NCBI RefSeq assembly: GCF_000757845.1
Contig: NZ_CP007753.1
Location: forward strand, 1,054,001 to 1,118,000
Length of the DNA stretch: 64,000 nt
From: Prochlorococcus sp. MIT 0604
GTDB lineage: Bacteria; Cyanobacteriota; Cyanobacteriia; PCC-6307; Cyanobiaceae
Reading direction: 5' to 3'
The notes below the pieces were generated by a model that was not told the origin of the DNA, made no database searches, and saw only the letters and a list, made by a program, of their open reading frames with translations. Below, in pieces: positions 57,760 to 64,000 of the stretch (position 1 is its first letter; each line of letters begins with the position of its first letter). A program made the translations under genes and the position numbers.

Positions 57760-57930
57760 TTCATTCATAAGATTATATTTTTCTAAAGTTTTTTGAAGTT
57801 CTATAGGCATGTATGCAATATCTTTCTTTATTGCAATAAATACTCTATATACTTTTAAGGTTCAGCTAAAAGCATTTTATTGAATTATATTGGCTTTCAA
57901 TTTCTTCAAAAGAATTTTTCCCAAAGAGCA
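57760..57930 (-). pseudogene. broken copy of the MGKFSSQ-family gene
   Basis: Reverse strand matches 52200-52367 over most of its length (FEEIESQYNSIK-, AEP- and AYMPIEL-type segments) but frames shift after KMLLAEP and the ATG has become TTTGGG. The weakened leader (57948-57963) precedes it. Confidence 0.65.
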
Positions 57931-57947
57931 GGTATTACCCTTTTATT

Positions 57948-57963
57948 TTAGACCAACAGTCAT
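57948..57963 (-). promoter_or_regulatory. decayed TTGACAGT-type leader of the pseudogene
   Basis: Minus strand ATGACTGTTGGTCTAA then AATAAAAGGGTAATACCTGC, a degraded form of the leader at 52.4 kb. Confidence 0.4.
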
Positions 57964-57979
57964 GCACTTAAAATATTAG

Positions 57980-58294
57980 CTATTTGTTATGGGCTGCTGC
58001 AATTTCTTTATGTACAGAAAGAAATTCTTTATCTGTTAGAACTGGAGTAACTTCAATTTCAACGCCAAAATTATCAACCCAGATACTACTCCATTTCCAA
58101 ATGTTCTGATGGTTTGAAGATTCAACTATTGCCCAACCATTAGCTCCCTCAGGATTTACTACTCGATTAAGAACTTTAAACCCATCAAATTCATCACCTT
58201 CGCATCCTCCTTCTACAAAAACCGCAAAAGCTTCGGCTCCTTGTATATGACTTTCTTGATCTGGAAATTGCCAGTGAACGATGTAAGTTTGCAT
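57980..58294 (-). CDS. DUF3303-like protein, second copy
   Basis: The 104-residue product has TYIVHWQFPDQESHIQGAEA, FKVLNRVVNPEGANGWAIVE and NIWKWSSIWVDNFGVEIEVT then PVLTDKE. It aligns in pattern with the protein at 53381-53653. The pair, each near an MGKFSSQ copy, suggests a segmental duplication. Unknown role. Confidence 0.62.
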   Translation of the reverse strand: MQTYIVHWQFPDQESHIQGAEAFAVFVEGGCEGDEFDGFKVLNRVVNPEGANGWAIVESSNHQNIWKWSSIWVDNFGVEIEVTPVLTDKEFLSVHKEIAAAHNK

Positions 58295-58397
58295 GAATAA
58301 AACTATTTTTTTAATTATTAATTATCGATTTTAAAAATTAAATAAAAAGTCTTTAAACACTAATTTAAAAAGGCCTAAGCCTAGAAGGAAAAAAAGC

Positions 58398-58587
58398 AAA
58401 AAAAAAGACTCTTACGAGCCTAGGTGATGGGGACTCCTATAATGACAAATTAAACAGAATCAAACAACCCCATCAATAGGTAATTTTAAATACTTACAAA
58501 CACCATATGTAGTGCTAAGATTTTAAAAAGGCTGGGTGATGGGGATTATCCCGCTTTTTGATTGGGGCGAAGCTAACGCCCTTTTTT
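58398..58587 (+). repeat. 190-bp structured element, copy 2
   Basis: Reverse complement relationship with 43203-43393. The right end is a terminator-like hairpin (GGGCG-AAGCTAA-CGCCC, T7) that ends one nucleotide before the ATG of the next gene. The left end has GGCTC/GAGTC facing outward. Confidence 0.6.
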
Positions 58588-58588
58588 T

Positions 58589-58864
58589 ATGGAAAAATTT
58601 ACTTTAATCAATAAAGCCAAATCTAGGATAAAAGTATTTGAACCTTTTGAAGATAGTTCTAAGAACTCTTCTTCTAAGAACTCTTCTATGATTAATGCAA
58701 TTTTAATCTCTTATGGGTGTGTTTTCAAACGATCTAGTAAGCCAGTCATGAAAGGCTCTAGAGTTGAATCTCTTGAAGAAGCAAGAAACGAATATAAAAA
58801 ACTATTAGAGGAAGGGTGGTTAAAAACTTATAGATTCAATAGTTTTTTTAAAAAAAAATGGTGA
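58589..58864 (+). CDS. DUF1651-like protein behind a structured leader
   Basis: The 91-residue product: EKFTLINKAKSRIKVFEPFE, a Ser-rich SSKNSSSKNSS part, then FKRSSKPVMKGSRVESLEEA and ARNEYKKLLEEGWLKTYRF, with the GW ending of DUF1651-like proteins. The ATG directly abuts the T-run of the 190-bp element, so translation must start without an upstream Shine-Dalgarno sequence, or the element acts as an attenuator. Confidence 0.55.
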   Translation: MEKFTLINKAKSRIKVFEPFEDSSKNSSSKNSSMINAILISYGCVFKRSSKPVMKGSRVESLEEARNEYKKLLEEGWLKTYRFNSFFKKKW

Positions 58865-58937
58865 ATAGGTACTTTACCTAGAGTTTGACATTATTACAAT
58901 TTAATTGCTAGATAAGCTTCAGAATGGAAGATTGAAC

Positions 58938-59105
58938 ATGAAAAAAAACATTTATTCAAATATCAAAGATTCAGATGCTTTGGAAAGTTTTTTTGAATGC
59001 ATAACTTCTTGTAGCCTCAATAGTGAGGGAGTAGATTGCACAACAGCATGTTATGTAAAACATTTAGAACCAAACAATGTCGATTATCCTTTAAATTTTG
59101 CATAA
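58938..59105 (+). CDS. 55-residue Cys-rich protein
   Basis: ORF MKKNIYSNIKDSDALESFFE then CITSCSLNSEGVDCTTACYV and KHLEPNNVDYP. Four Cys in a C-x3-C...C-x3-C pattern, as in twin CX3C helical hairpins. ATG 58938 is preferred over a TTG 11 codons upstream. The Cys pattern supports coding; role unknown. Confidence 0.55.
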   Translation: MKKNIYSNIKDSDALESFFECITSCSLNSEGVDCTTACYVKHLEPNNVDYPLNFA

Positions 59106-59138
59106 GCAAAGCTTATTAATAATTGTTATATTTCATAA

Positions 59139-59252
59139 ATGTTATTTCCTCCTCCTCAAGTTATTTTTGGTCTATTGTTTTTATCTATAGCAGTAGTTCT
59201 CATCTGGGATATAAGATATAATCCTTTTGGAGAAGACGAAGACGGTATTTAA
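59139..59252 (+). CDS. 37-residue membrane peptide with acidic tail
   Basis: ORF MLFPPPQVIFGLLFLSIAVV then LIWDIRYNPFGEDEDGI. One helix and a short acidic end, as at 56939. A convergent 38-residue ORF follows. Confidence 0.5.
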   Translation: MLFPPPQVIFGLLFLSIAVVLIWDIRYNPFGEDEDGI

Positions 59253-59255
59253 TCT

Positions 59256-59372
59256 TCAACTAGGAAGCTGATTTGTAGGTGGTGCTTGAAATCGCCGTTT
59301 CTTTCTTTTGAGTATTTTATAAGCAACTAAAGAGCCTAATAATAACAATGTAATGGCTATTGAATTAATCAT
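59256..59372 (-). CDS. 38-residue membrane peptide
   Basis: ORF MINSIAITLLLLGSLVAYKI then LKRKKRRFQAPPTNQLPS. One helix with a basic tail. Unknown. Confidence 0.45.
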   Translation of the reverse strand: MINSIAITLLLLGSLVAYKILKRKKRRFQAPPTNQLPS

Positions 59373-59551
59373 ATCAAGTAGTTTTATATATATAAAAACA
59401 AATATGTCCTAAAAATCAATGATAAATTTATTTTTCAAAAGTTAATAAATATGGACTAATTTTTAATATTTAGCTTTGACATTAGGGGGCCAAAACAACC
59501 AAGAAAAAATGCTTATTTGACCAAAAGTAATTTCTATGGAATAAGAATAAG

Positions 59552-59656
59552 TCACTTTTTCTTATTTCTCATTTGATATTGCAGAACAGCTTTTAGGTGT
59601 TGTACTTCTTTTTCTAAAGTCTCAATTCTTTTTTCTAGTTCTTCATTAGTTGCCAT
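59552..59656 (-). CDS. 34-residue coiled-coil peptide
   Basis: ORF MATNEELEKRIETLEKEVQH then LKAVLQYQMRNKKK, with heptad-like leucine spacing typical of a short coiled coil. Unknown. Confidence 0.5.
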   Translation of the reverse strand: MATNEELEKRIETLEKEVQHLKAVLQYQMRNKKK

Positions 59657-59799
59657 ATTTTATAAAGATAATTAATTCATATTTATACTATTAAAAAAAG
59701 ACTTTTTATTCATAGTAAATGTCTAATAAGTAATAGAACCTATTGATGTGAATAATCTCTCTAGATAAATTATGCAGAGTATAAATTTAGGGGTAATTT

Positions 59800-59943
59800 A
59801 TGAGTGGAGATTATGAGACACTAGAAATAAATCAACCTAAAATTACATATCTTAAGAAAAGATCCGAAAATAATACAGAATGGTTAGATGAATTAATCAA
59901 CCAAATTGAAGATATGAAAAACAATATATCCAAATCTGCTTAA
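59800..59943 (+). CDS. 47-residue hypothetical protein, first of a five-gene chain
   Basis: ORF MSGDYETLEINQPKITYLKK then SENNTEWLDELINQIEDMKN. GGGG precedes the ATG at a distance of about 9 nt as ribosome site. The stop overlaps the next ATG (TAATG). Confidence 0.5.
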   Translation: MSGDYETLEINQPKITYLKKRSENNTEWLDELINQIEDMKNNISKSA

Positions 59944-60059
59944 TGACAGAAAAAGAGTTGAAGGAATTAGAGAAATTTGCAAAAGAAAATGGATACAATG
60001 ACGAGCTAAAAGATATATATTTAAGGGAAGTTATTGACAGAGATAAAGAATACGAATGA
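59943..60059 (+). CDS. 38-residue charged peptide
   Basis: ORF MTEKELKELEKFAKENGYND then ELKDIYLREVIDRDKEYE. Start and stop overlap both neighbours (TAATG, ATGA), which is strong support for translation. Confidence 0.5.
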   Translation: MTEKELKELEKFAKENGYNDELKDIYLREVIDRDKEYE

Positions 60060-60286
60060 AATCTAATTTTCGACCAAACATTCGACTTGCTACAAACATT
60101 CTTTTAGTTATTGGTACTTTTGCAATTGCTTTAAAGATTACTCCAATAGCAAAGGTATATAAGGAAAAAAATTTATGTATTAAATATTTAAAACATCAAA
60201 TAGATCGAGACAAACTTATCAAAAGACTAAAAATAGTTAAACAAGCAAACCCATCTAGTATTTGTGAATCTATCCTCAAAAGTTAA
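60056..60286 (+). CDS. small membrane-anchored protein
   Basis: A 76-residue product with one N-terminal helix (IRLATNILLVIGTFAIALKI) and a basic soluble tail containing two Cys. The ATG overlaps the previous stop. Unknown; may act with the following exported protein. Confidence 0.55.
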   Translation: MKSNFRPNIRLATNILLVIGTFAIALKITPIAKVYKEKNLCIKYLKHQIDRDKLIKRLKIVKQANPSSICESILKS

Positions 60287-60288
60287 AA

Positions 60289-60510
60289 ATGCGTATTATT
60301 CTTAAAAATTTTAAATTTTTTATTTTTTTATTTTTCTTATCTCTAAATTTAAATAATTATTCTCTTGCACATATGAGGGGTACATTTCTTTCTGAGGAGG
60401 AAGCTGAAAAAAGGGCTTTAGAAATTGGTTGCGAAGGAATACATAAGAATCAAGATAAATGGATGCCATGCAAAAACGAAAAAGAATTACATATCTATTT
60501 GAGGAAATAG
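60289..60510 (+). CDS. secreted DUF3721-like protein
   Basis: The 73-residue product has a signal peptide (FKFFIFLFFLSLNLNNYSLA, cleaved before HMRGTF) and the small-domain pattern EEEAEKRALEIGCEGIHKNQ followed by DKWMPCKNEKE, which I recall as DUF3721 (EAEKxAxxxGCxGxHxMxxxWMPC). Two Cys are conserved. Function unknown; in related bacteria it is found near metal-related genes. Confidence 0.62.
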   Translation: MRIILKNFKFFIFLFFLSLNLNNYSLAHMRGTFLSEEEAEKRALEIGCEGIHKNQDKWMPCKNEKELHIYLRK

Positions 60511-60771
60511 ATGGAAAAATTAAAAACAAATCAAAGAAAAATTCACAGAAAAATAACCGCAATTTCAGCAATCCCCTTACTAATTACTATTGTATCTGGG
60601 ACTATTTATAGTATTCTTCAACCATTAGGAGTAGATGCTTTTTGGTTAATAAAATGGCATACCGGTAATTTTGGCATTATTAATTTGCAACCTTTTTACT
60701 CGATATTTCTTGGTATAGCTTCAATAATCTCAATAATATCTGGCGTTAAACTATTACAAAAAAAATCTTAG
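60511..60771 (+). CDS. two-helix membrane protein (PepSY-TM-like)
   Basis: The 86-residue product begins NQRKIHRKITAISAIPLLIT, has LIKWHTGNFGIINLQPFYSI with a His in a helix, and SIISIISGVKLLQKKS. HRK-then-helix plus WHTG is typical of small PepSY-associated membrane domains. Starts directly at the previous stop codon. Last gene of the chain. Confidence 0.55.
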   Translation: MEKLKTNQRKIHRKITAISAIPLLITIVSGTIYSILQPLGVDAFWLIKWHTGNFGIINLQPFYSIFLGIASIISIISGVKLLQKKS

Positions 60772-60799
60772 ATATATTCAAAGCCAAGCCAAAATCTAA

Positions 60800-60997
60800 C
60801 TAATTAATACTATTTGCGACCCCACTTACTAAGAAAATTATCGCTCCTAGCGCCATTGTTGCTACACCCATATAAGGGTATTTCTTAATTCTTGATTTAG
60901 TAATTGGAAGCCATGAAAGGTATCTATCAGATTTATTTAATTCATTTTTTTGACTAGGAGGTAATCCTAATTCTTCTCTTCTTTTAGCTTCGCCCAT
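60800..60997 (-). CDS. DUF2839-like membrane protein
   Basis: The 65-residue product starts MGEAKRREELGLPPSQKNEL and ends with a helix (YMGVATMALGAIIFLVSGVA). MGEAKRR is the hallmark of a small cyanobacterial family I recall as DUF2839. A paralogue lies at 63211-63426. Unknown function. Confidence 0.65.
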   Translation of the reverse strand: MGEAKRREELGLPPSQKNELNKSDRYLSWLPITKSRIKKYPYMGVATMALGAIIFLVSGVANSIN

Positions 60998-61103
60998 AAT
61001 CTTAAATTTGTTTATGTTTCAATATTAAAAATTATGTTCTACACCTGCGAGTTAACTTTATTAAAAACAGAGGTCCTTTGTAGATAAACAAATTATTTTA
61101 AAT

Positions 61104-61250
61104 TTATTTAACCTTCTTTAAATATAGATTCTTTGTATTTGCCTGATCTGATGTAAATAACAAAATTAATATAGTTCCAACTAGAAATGAAAAAATCATT
61201 GTCAAACCAACAACTTCAACCATTTCACTAGGAAGATAATTTAGAAACAT
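61104..61250 (-). CDS. 48-residue membrane peptide
   Basis: ORF MFLNYLPSEMVEVVGLTMIF, helix, then TSDQANTKNLYLKKVK. One membrane helix and a polar tail. Unknown. Confidence 0.45.
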   Translation of the reverse strand: MFLNYLPSEMVEVVGLTMIFSFLVGTILILLFTSDQANTKNLYLKKVK

Positions 61251-61405
61251 TAATGAATAGATCTCTTATCTTAAACTTAGCAATTGTATTTTTTATGTAA
61301 AGTAAATATTACTCCTTAAATTTCGAAAAGAACTTTCAGAGACTTTTTAATCTTTATTTGTTTTTATTTGCAGGATAAATCTAGTTCTAACCGATCACAA
61401 TTTTC

Positions 61406-61696
61406 TTACTTAGCTATTCCTATTTTCTTAAGCAATTTCAGGTAAGGCAACGCCCAATCACCAAAGGTAAAAGAGATTGTCGTATTTTTCGTAGTTGGAA
61501 ATAATGTTTTAGAACGTGTAGAGACTAATTTAGAAAATATCTTAATAGTCTCTACTTCTAGATTATCCATATACAATTTTTTTTGAACAAATCGATCTTT
61601 CTTTTGGGGCAAAAAATTTTCTATAAACCATAAAACTTGATCTAAATTTGATTTATTGGGTACGGTTTTAATTTGTTTATTTTCCTTTTTAAACAT
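61406..61696 (-). CDS. hypothetical protein
   Basis: A 96-residue basic product with NLDQVLWFIENFLPQKKDRF and NTTISFTFGDWALPYLKLLK. Mixed alpha/beta. Not recognised. Stands alone. Confidence 0.45.
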   Translation of the reverse strand: MFKKENKQIKTVPNKSNLDQVLWFIENFLPQKKDRFVQKKLYMDNLEVETIKIFSKLVSTRSKTLFPTTKNTTISFTFGDWALPYLKLLKKIGIAK

Positions 61697-61832
61697 ATTT
61701 ATTAACCTCTTAATTGCTGAATTAAATTTGCCATTTATATAATTTAAATCAATAGTAAAAGCATTAAAATTATGTTCTTTTTAATAATCGGTAAACGAAA
61801 AATAAATTAATAATTACGTTATTTTTATAAAA

Positions 61833-61866
61833 AAAAAAAAAAGAGAGGGATAAAACCCACTCTTAA
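61833..61866 (-). terminator. terminator-like hairpin after the 61.9-kb gene
   Basis: Minus strand: AGAGTGGG-TTTTAT-CCCTCT followed by a long T-run. It lies 24 nt after the stop at 61890. Confidence 0.7.
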
Positions 61867-61889
61867 TTGATCAGTTTAAAAAAAAGAAT

Positions 61890-62060
61890 TTAATTTTTTG
61901 ATTCTTTCAATTGCATTTCTTTTTGTGTTTTCCTGATTCTTTCTTCAAAGACGGATCTTCTGTATGGAGTAACTTCACCACTTTTAGTAGCCAAAAGTTG
62001 GGCTTCATATAGCCTATTGGCTCTTATGATTTTTTCTCTTATTTGTAAGAGGTTATTCAT
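61890..62060 (-). CDS. 56-residue basic helical protein
   Basis: ORF MNNLLQIREKIIRANRLYEA, then LLATKSGEVTPYRRSVFEER and a Lys-rich end. Helical and basic; has a terminator directly after it. Unknown. Confidence 0.55.
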   Translation of the reverse strand: MNNLLQIREKIIRANRLYEAQLLATKSGEVTPYRRSVFEERIRKTQKEMQLKESKN

Positions 62061-62249
62061 GGTCTTTTGCAGTTAATGAGAATCCCGTTCCCTACTCCCA
62101 TTTCATGCGTCCAGAGATATAAACTTGGATGAACGTAAATGAACAATAACATCTTTAAAAAAATTCTGCGAGAGTAATTTTTACTAAATTTTTCTCAAAA
62201 AAATAAATATTGCATAGATAGTATAAATAAGGTTTTAATATTTCCTAAA

Positions 62250-62525
62250 TTAGGATAAGAAAATTGTTTGCGACCCATCATTATTATCCTGAATCACTAT
62301 TTTTTTATTAGGGAAAATATCTGATAATATTCTCTTCAAATTTGAACTATCTGAATGAATTATATTACTCATATTTTTTGAATTAATTTTCCAATTTTCA
62401 TCTACAAATAGTTCTTTATCATCGCCTTTTTCATTCTGAAGTGATGTTTTATTTAGAATCTTAAGTAACAGTTCTGAATCATAATTTTTAAATTCTTCAG
62501 GGCCCTCTTTAAAATTTTTAATCAT
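62250..62525 (-). CDS. hypothetical protein
   Basis: A 91-residue acidic product: KNFKEGPEEFKNYDSELLLK, DDKELFVDENWKINSKNMSN and PNKKIVIQDNNDGSQTIFLS. No membrane segment. Not recognised. Confidence 0.45.
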   Translation of the reverse strand: MIKNFKEGPEEFKNYDSELLLKILNKTSLQNEKGDDKELFVDENWKINSKNMSNIIHSDSSNLKRILSDIFPNKKIVIQDNNDGSQTIFLS

Positions 62526-62751
62526 TATTTAGAAATCTAATTTTCCTAAATCTTGCATAAGAAATTTGAAGAATACAAGGTATTAATTACCTAAAAATCT
62601 CTCTTAAGATAAAAAAATCTAGATGCAATTAAAATAATTTTCTTTAGAAAATTTAATTCCAAAATAGCTAAAGAATGATATTTAAAAAGATTAATTAATC
62701 ATTTACACCATTTATTTACTTGTTAGGTTGCAATTAAGGGAATCAGAAAAG

Positions 62752-62883
62752 ATGCCAAGAGTAATTAACAAAAAAATTAGACTTTTAAGATGGTTAAACT
62801 CAGGCATGATACTACCATTTATCATTATGGCTGCATCTTCATCAATCATTCTTTATGGTGTTTTATTTATCCTAATAAAATAG
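62752..62883 (+). CDS. 43-residue membrane peptide
   Basis: ORF MPRVINKKIRLLRWLNSGMI then LPFIIMAAS and a helix ending LFILIK. Basic N-terminus, one hydrophobic helix. AAGGGAA lies before the start. Unknown. Confidence 0.5.
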   Translation: MPRVINKKIRLLRWLNSGMILPFIIMAASSSIILYGVLFILIK

Positions 62884-62892
62884 TTTTTTAAT

Positions 62893-63027
62893 TTAAGCAG
62901 CTAATTTTTCCTCAGATTTAGACATAATTATTGCAGCTTTTTTTAATAAACTAACTACTTCTTTTCTTCCAACTGCATTATCAGCTTGACGCATTATTTC
63001 ATAATAATTTTTATTTATTTTCTTCAT
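62893..63027 (-). CDS. 44-residue basic peptide
   Basis: ORF MKKINKNYYEIMRQADNAVG, then RKEVVSLLKKAAIIMSKSEE. Helical, soluble. Convergent with the peptide at 62752. Unknown; the ADNAxGRKEVxxLxxKA pattern looks conserved rather than random. Confidence 0.5.
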   Translation of the reverse strand: MKKINKNYYEIMRQADNAVGRKEVVSLLKKAAIIMSKSEEKLAA

Positions 63028-63210
63028 AAATAGTTTTAATTTAATCTAAAATTACAACACCATATCATTGTGTCAACTGTAAATAATTCTCATATATTAT
63101 TTCTTTGATTATTTTTTGCACAATAAAAAATTTCTCATTTATTATCCTTCAAGTTTTTTTAATTGATGATGCCAAAAAATCATAAATATCAAAATTAATA
63201 ATCCTTTTAA

Positions 63211-63426
63211 TTAAGCTATATTGAAGGATTTGAAAACATAAAATAAACCTCCGATTAGGATCAGTATCGCAGCTCCATAAAAAAGAAAAGGGATAATTGG
63301 ATACTTATACAATGTAGTCCTTACTTTTTGTTGTATGGCTTTTTTATCAAGTTGAGGTAACTTTATATCTTCTGTTTTTTCTCTAGGCGGAATACCTAAA
63401 TTTGTTCTTCTCTTTGCCTCTCCCAT
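63211..63426 (-). CDS. DUF2839-like membrane protein, second copy
   Basis: A 71-residue product starting MGEAKRRTNLGIPPREKTED, with a C-terminal helix (IIPFLFYGAAILILIGGLFY). Paralogue of 60800-60997. The ATG at 63426 starts the family motif; nine further codons upstream are open but unrelated and overlap the next gene. Confidence 0.65.
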   Translation of the reverse strand: MGEAKRRTNLGIPPREKTEDIKLPQLDKKAIQQKVRTTLYKYPIIPFLFYGAAILILIGGLFYVFKSFNIA

Positions 63427-63428
63427 AA

Positions 63429-63659
63429 TTAATACTGAGGAATTCCCATACATTTTAAATAATTTTTATCCGCTAAATCTAAAATTTGATTCCATTCTTC
63501 ATGAGATGTTTCCAAATTATTTTTAAAATCTTTTTCGAATTTAAGAATACATCTTTTTTCTATATTTTCTGGAGAATTATAGTTTCTCAAAAAAGTAAAA
63601 CTCAAATACGATAATGATGAAAAAACTATAAGTACTTTAGCGATTCTAAAATTATTCAT
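63429..63659 (-). CDS. small exported or membrane-anchored protein
   Basis: A 76-residue product with an N-terminal helix (IAKVLIVFSSLSYLSFTFL), then NIEKRCILKFEKDFKNNLET and NYLKCMGIPQY, with two Cys. Layout resembles the protein at 60056. It ends 2 nt before the DUF2839-like start, so the two are coupled. Confidence 0.5.
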   Translation of the reverse strand: MNNFRIAKVLIVFSSLSYLSFTFLRNYNSPENIEKRCILKFEKDFKNNLETSHEEWNQILDLADKNYLKCMGIPQY

Positions 63660-63737
63660 ATCTTAGATCCTATTTCCTTATAAATAAATTACTTTTTGGT
63701 TTTATAATTAATTGAATCTATTAAAAAAAATTATCAA

Positions 63738-63935
63738 ATGATAAATTCGGTAAATTTTAACCTTTTGCCTATTCAGGATTTGGTTGTTTCAGGGTTAATA
63801 ATCTTTATAATGTCCACGATTATTGCCAATATTTATGACCCATTATTGGGAATAACTTATGCATTTGGGAATATACTTACTCTTACTTTTTTGAGTTGGT
63901 TATACAAAGAGACTTGGAGTGATCCAAAGAAATAA
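63738..63935 (+). CDS. small two-helix membrane protein
   Basis: A 65-residue product: PIQDLVVSGLIIFIMSTIIA, NIYDPLLGITYAFGNILTLT, ending KETWSDPKK. Unknown. The remaining 65 nt to the end of the window show no gene. Confidence 0.5.
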   Translation: MINSVNFNLLPIQDLVVSGLIIFIMSTIIANIYDPLLGITYAFGNILTLTFLSWLYKETWSDPKK

Positions 63936-64000
63936 ATCAAATTCAAAAAAGATAAATAAAAAAACTACTTCTGTATTTTTAACTTTGAAGAATACTTTAA

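Noticed and set aside
43203-58587. The 190-bp inverted pair as ends of a composite transposon or IS
   Set aside because: No transposase lies within or beside them and no target-site duplication is visible.

Overview
The window is very AT-rich, has tiny intergenic gaps, and carries cyanobacterial photosynthesis genes (psbY, hli genes, crtH, ycf54, a cyanobacterial porin). Small size, gene content and gene order point to a high-light-adapted Prochlorococcus, probably an HLII-type strain. That identification is inferred from the sequence alone.

Left part, 1-21.7 kb, is mostly chromosomal backbone: recC (partial), ycf54, pdxJ, a PlsC-type acyltransferase, a bolA-glutaredoxin pair, a response regulator with a degenerate receiver, crtH, trmFO, psbY, tRNA-Lys, a 35-residue hli, a porin and apt. 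Inserted in it are a cluster of less familiar genes (12-16.7 kb: TPR proteins, an SPFH/SHOCT protein, a zinc metallopeptidase, a zinc-ribbon TPR protein) and a cell-surface glycosylation group (17.8-20.9 kb).

Middle part, 21.75-54 kb, is a tRNA-anchored mobile-element array. An intact tRNA-Pro(TGG) at 21748-21821 is followed by eight further copies of its 3' half (38147, 42516, 44496, 46193, 46944, 48406, 49555, 53935). Segment A (21.8-38.2 kb) looks like a complete element: two HTH proteins, a RepA-like AAA ATPase and a tyrosine recombinase enclose the entire nitrate assimilation pathway (moaA, mobA, napA/nrtP, narB, narM, moaC, moeA, moaE, moaD, moaB, nirX-like, nirA). Four perfect NtcA-type sites lie within it. 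Segment B (38.2-42.5 kb) is an arsenate/phosphate module (arsR, gap, arsJ, pstS); matching ArsR-like operators precede both arsR-gap and pstS. Segments C-H carry small stress-type or hypothetical genes and no recombinase of their own. A, B, C and F each have their own family of short repeats, phased at about 10-12 bp, just inside both ends. D and E share one family.

Right part, 54-64 kb, is a genomic-island tail of tiny genes: an hli pair, rluF, a YedK-type SRAP protein, DUF3303/DUF1651/DUF2839/DUF3721-like proteins and many single-helix membrane peptides. Across 42-58 kb a recurring TTGACAGT-N-GATCTAA element precedes several genes, often followed by a hairpin whose T-run touches the ATG. 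A structured element of about 190 bp occurs in two inverted copies (43.2 and 58.4 kb).
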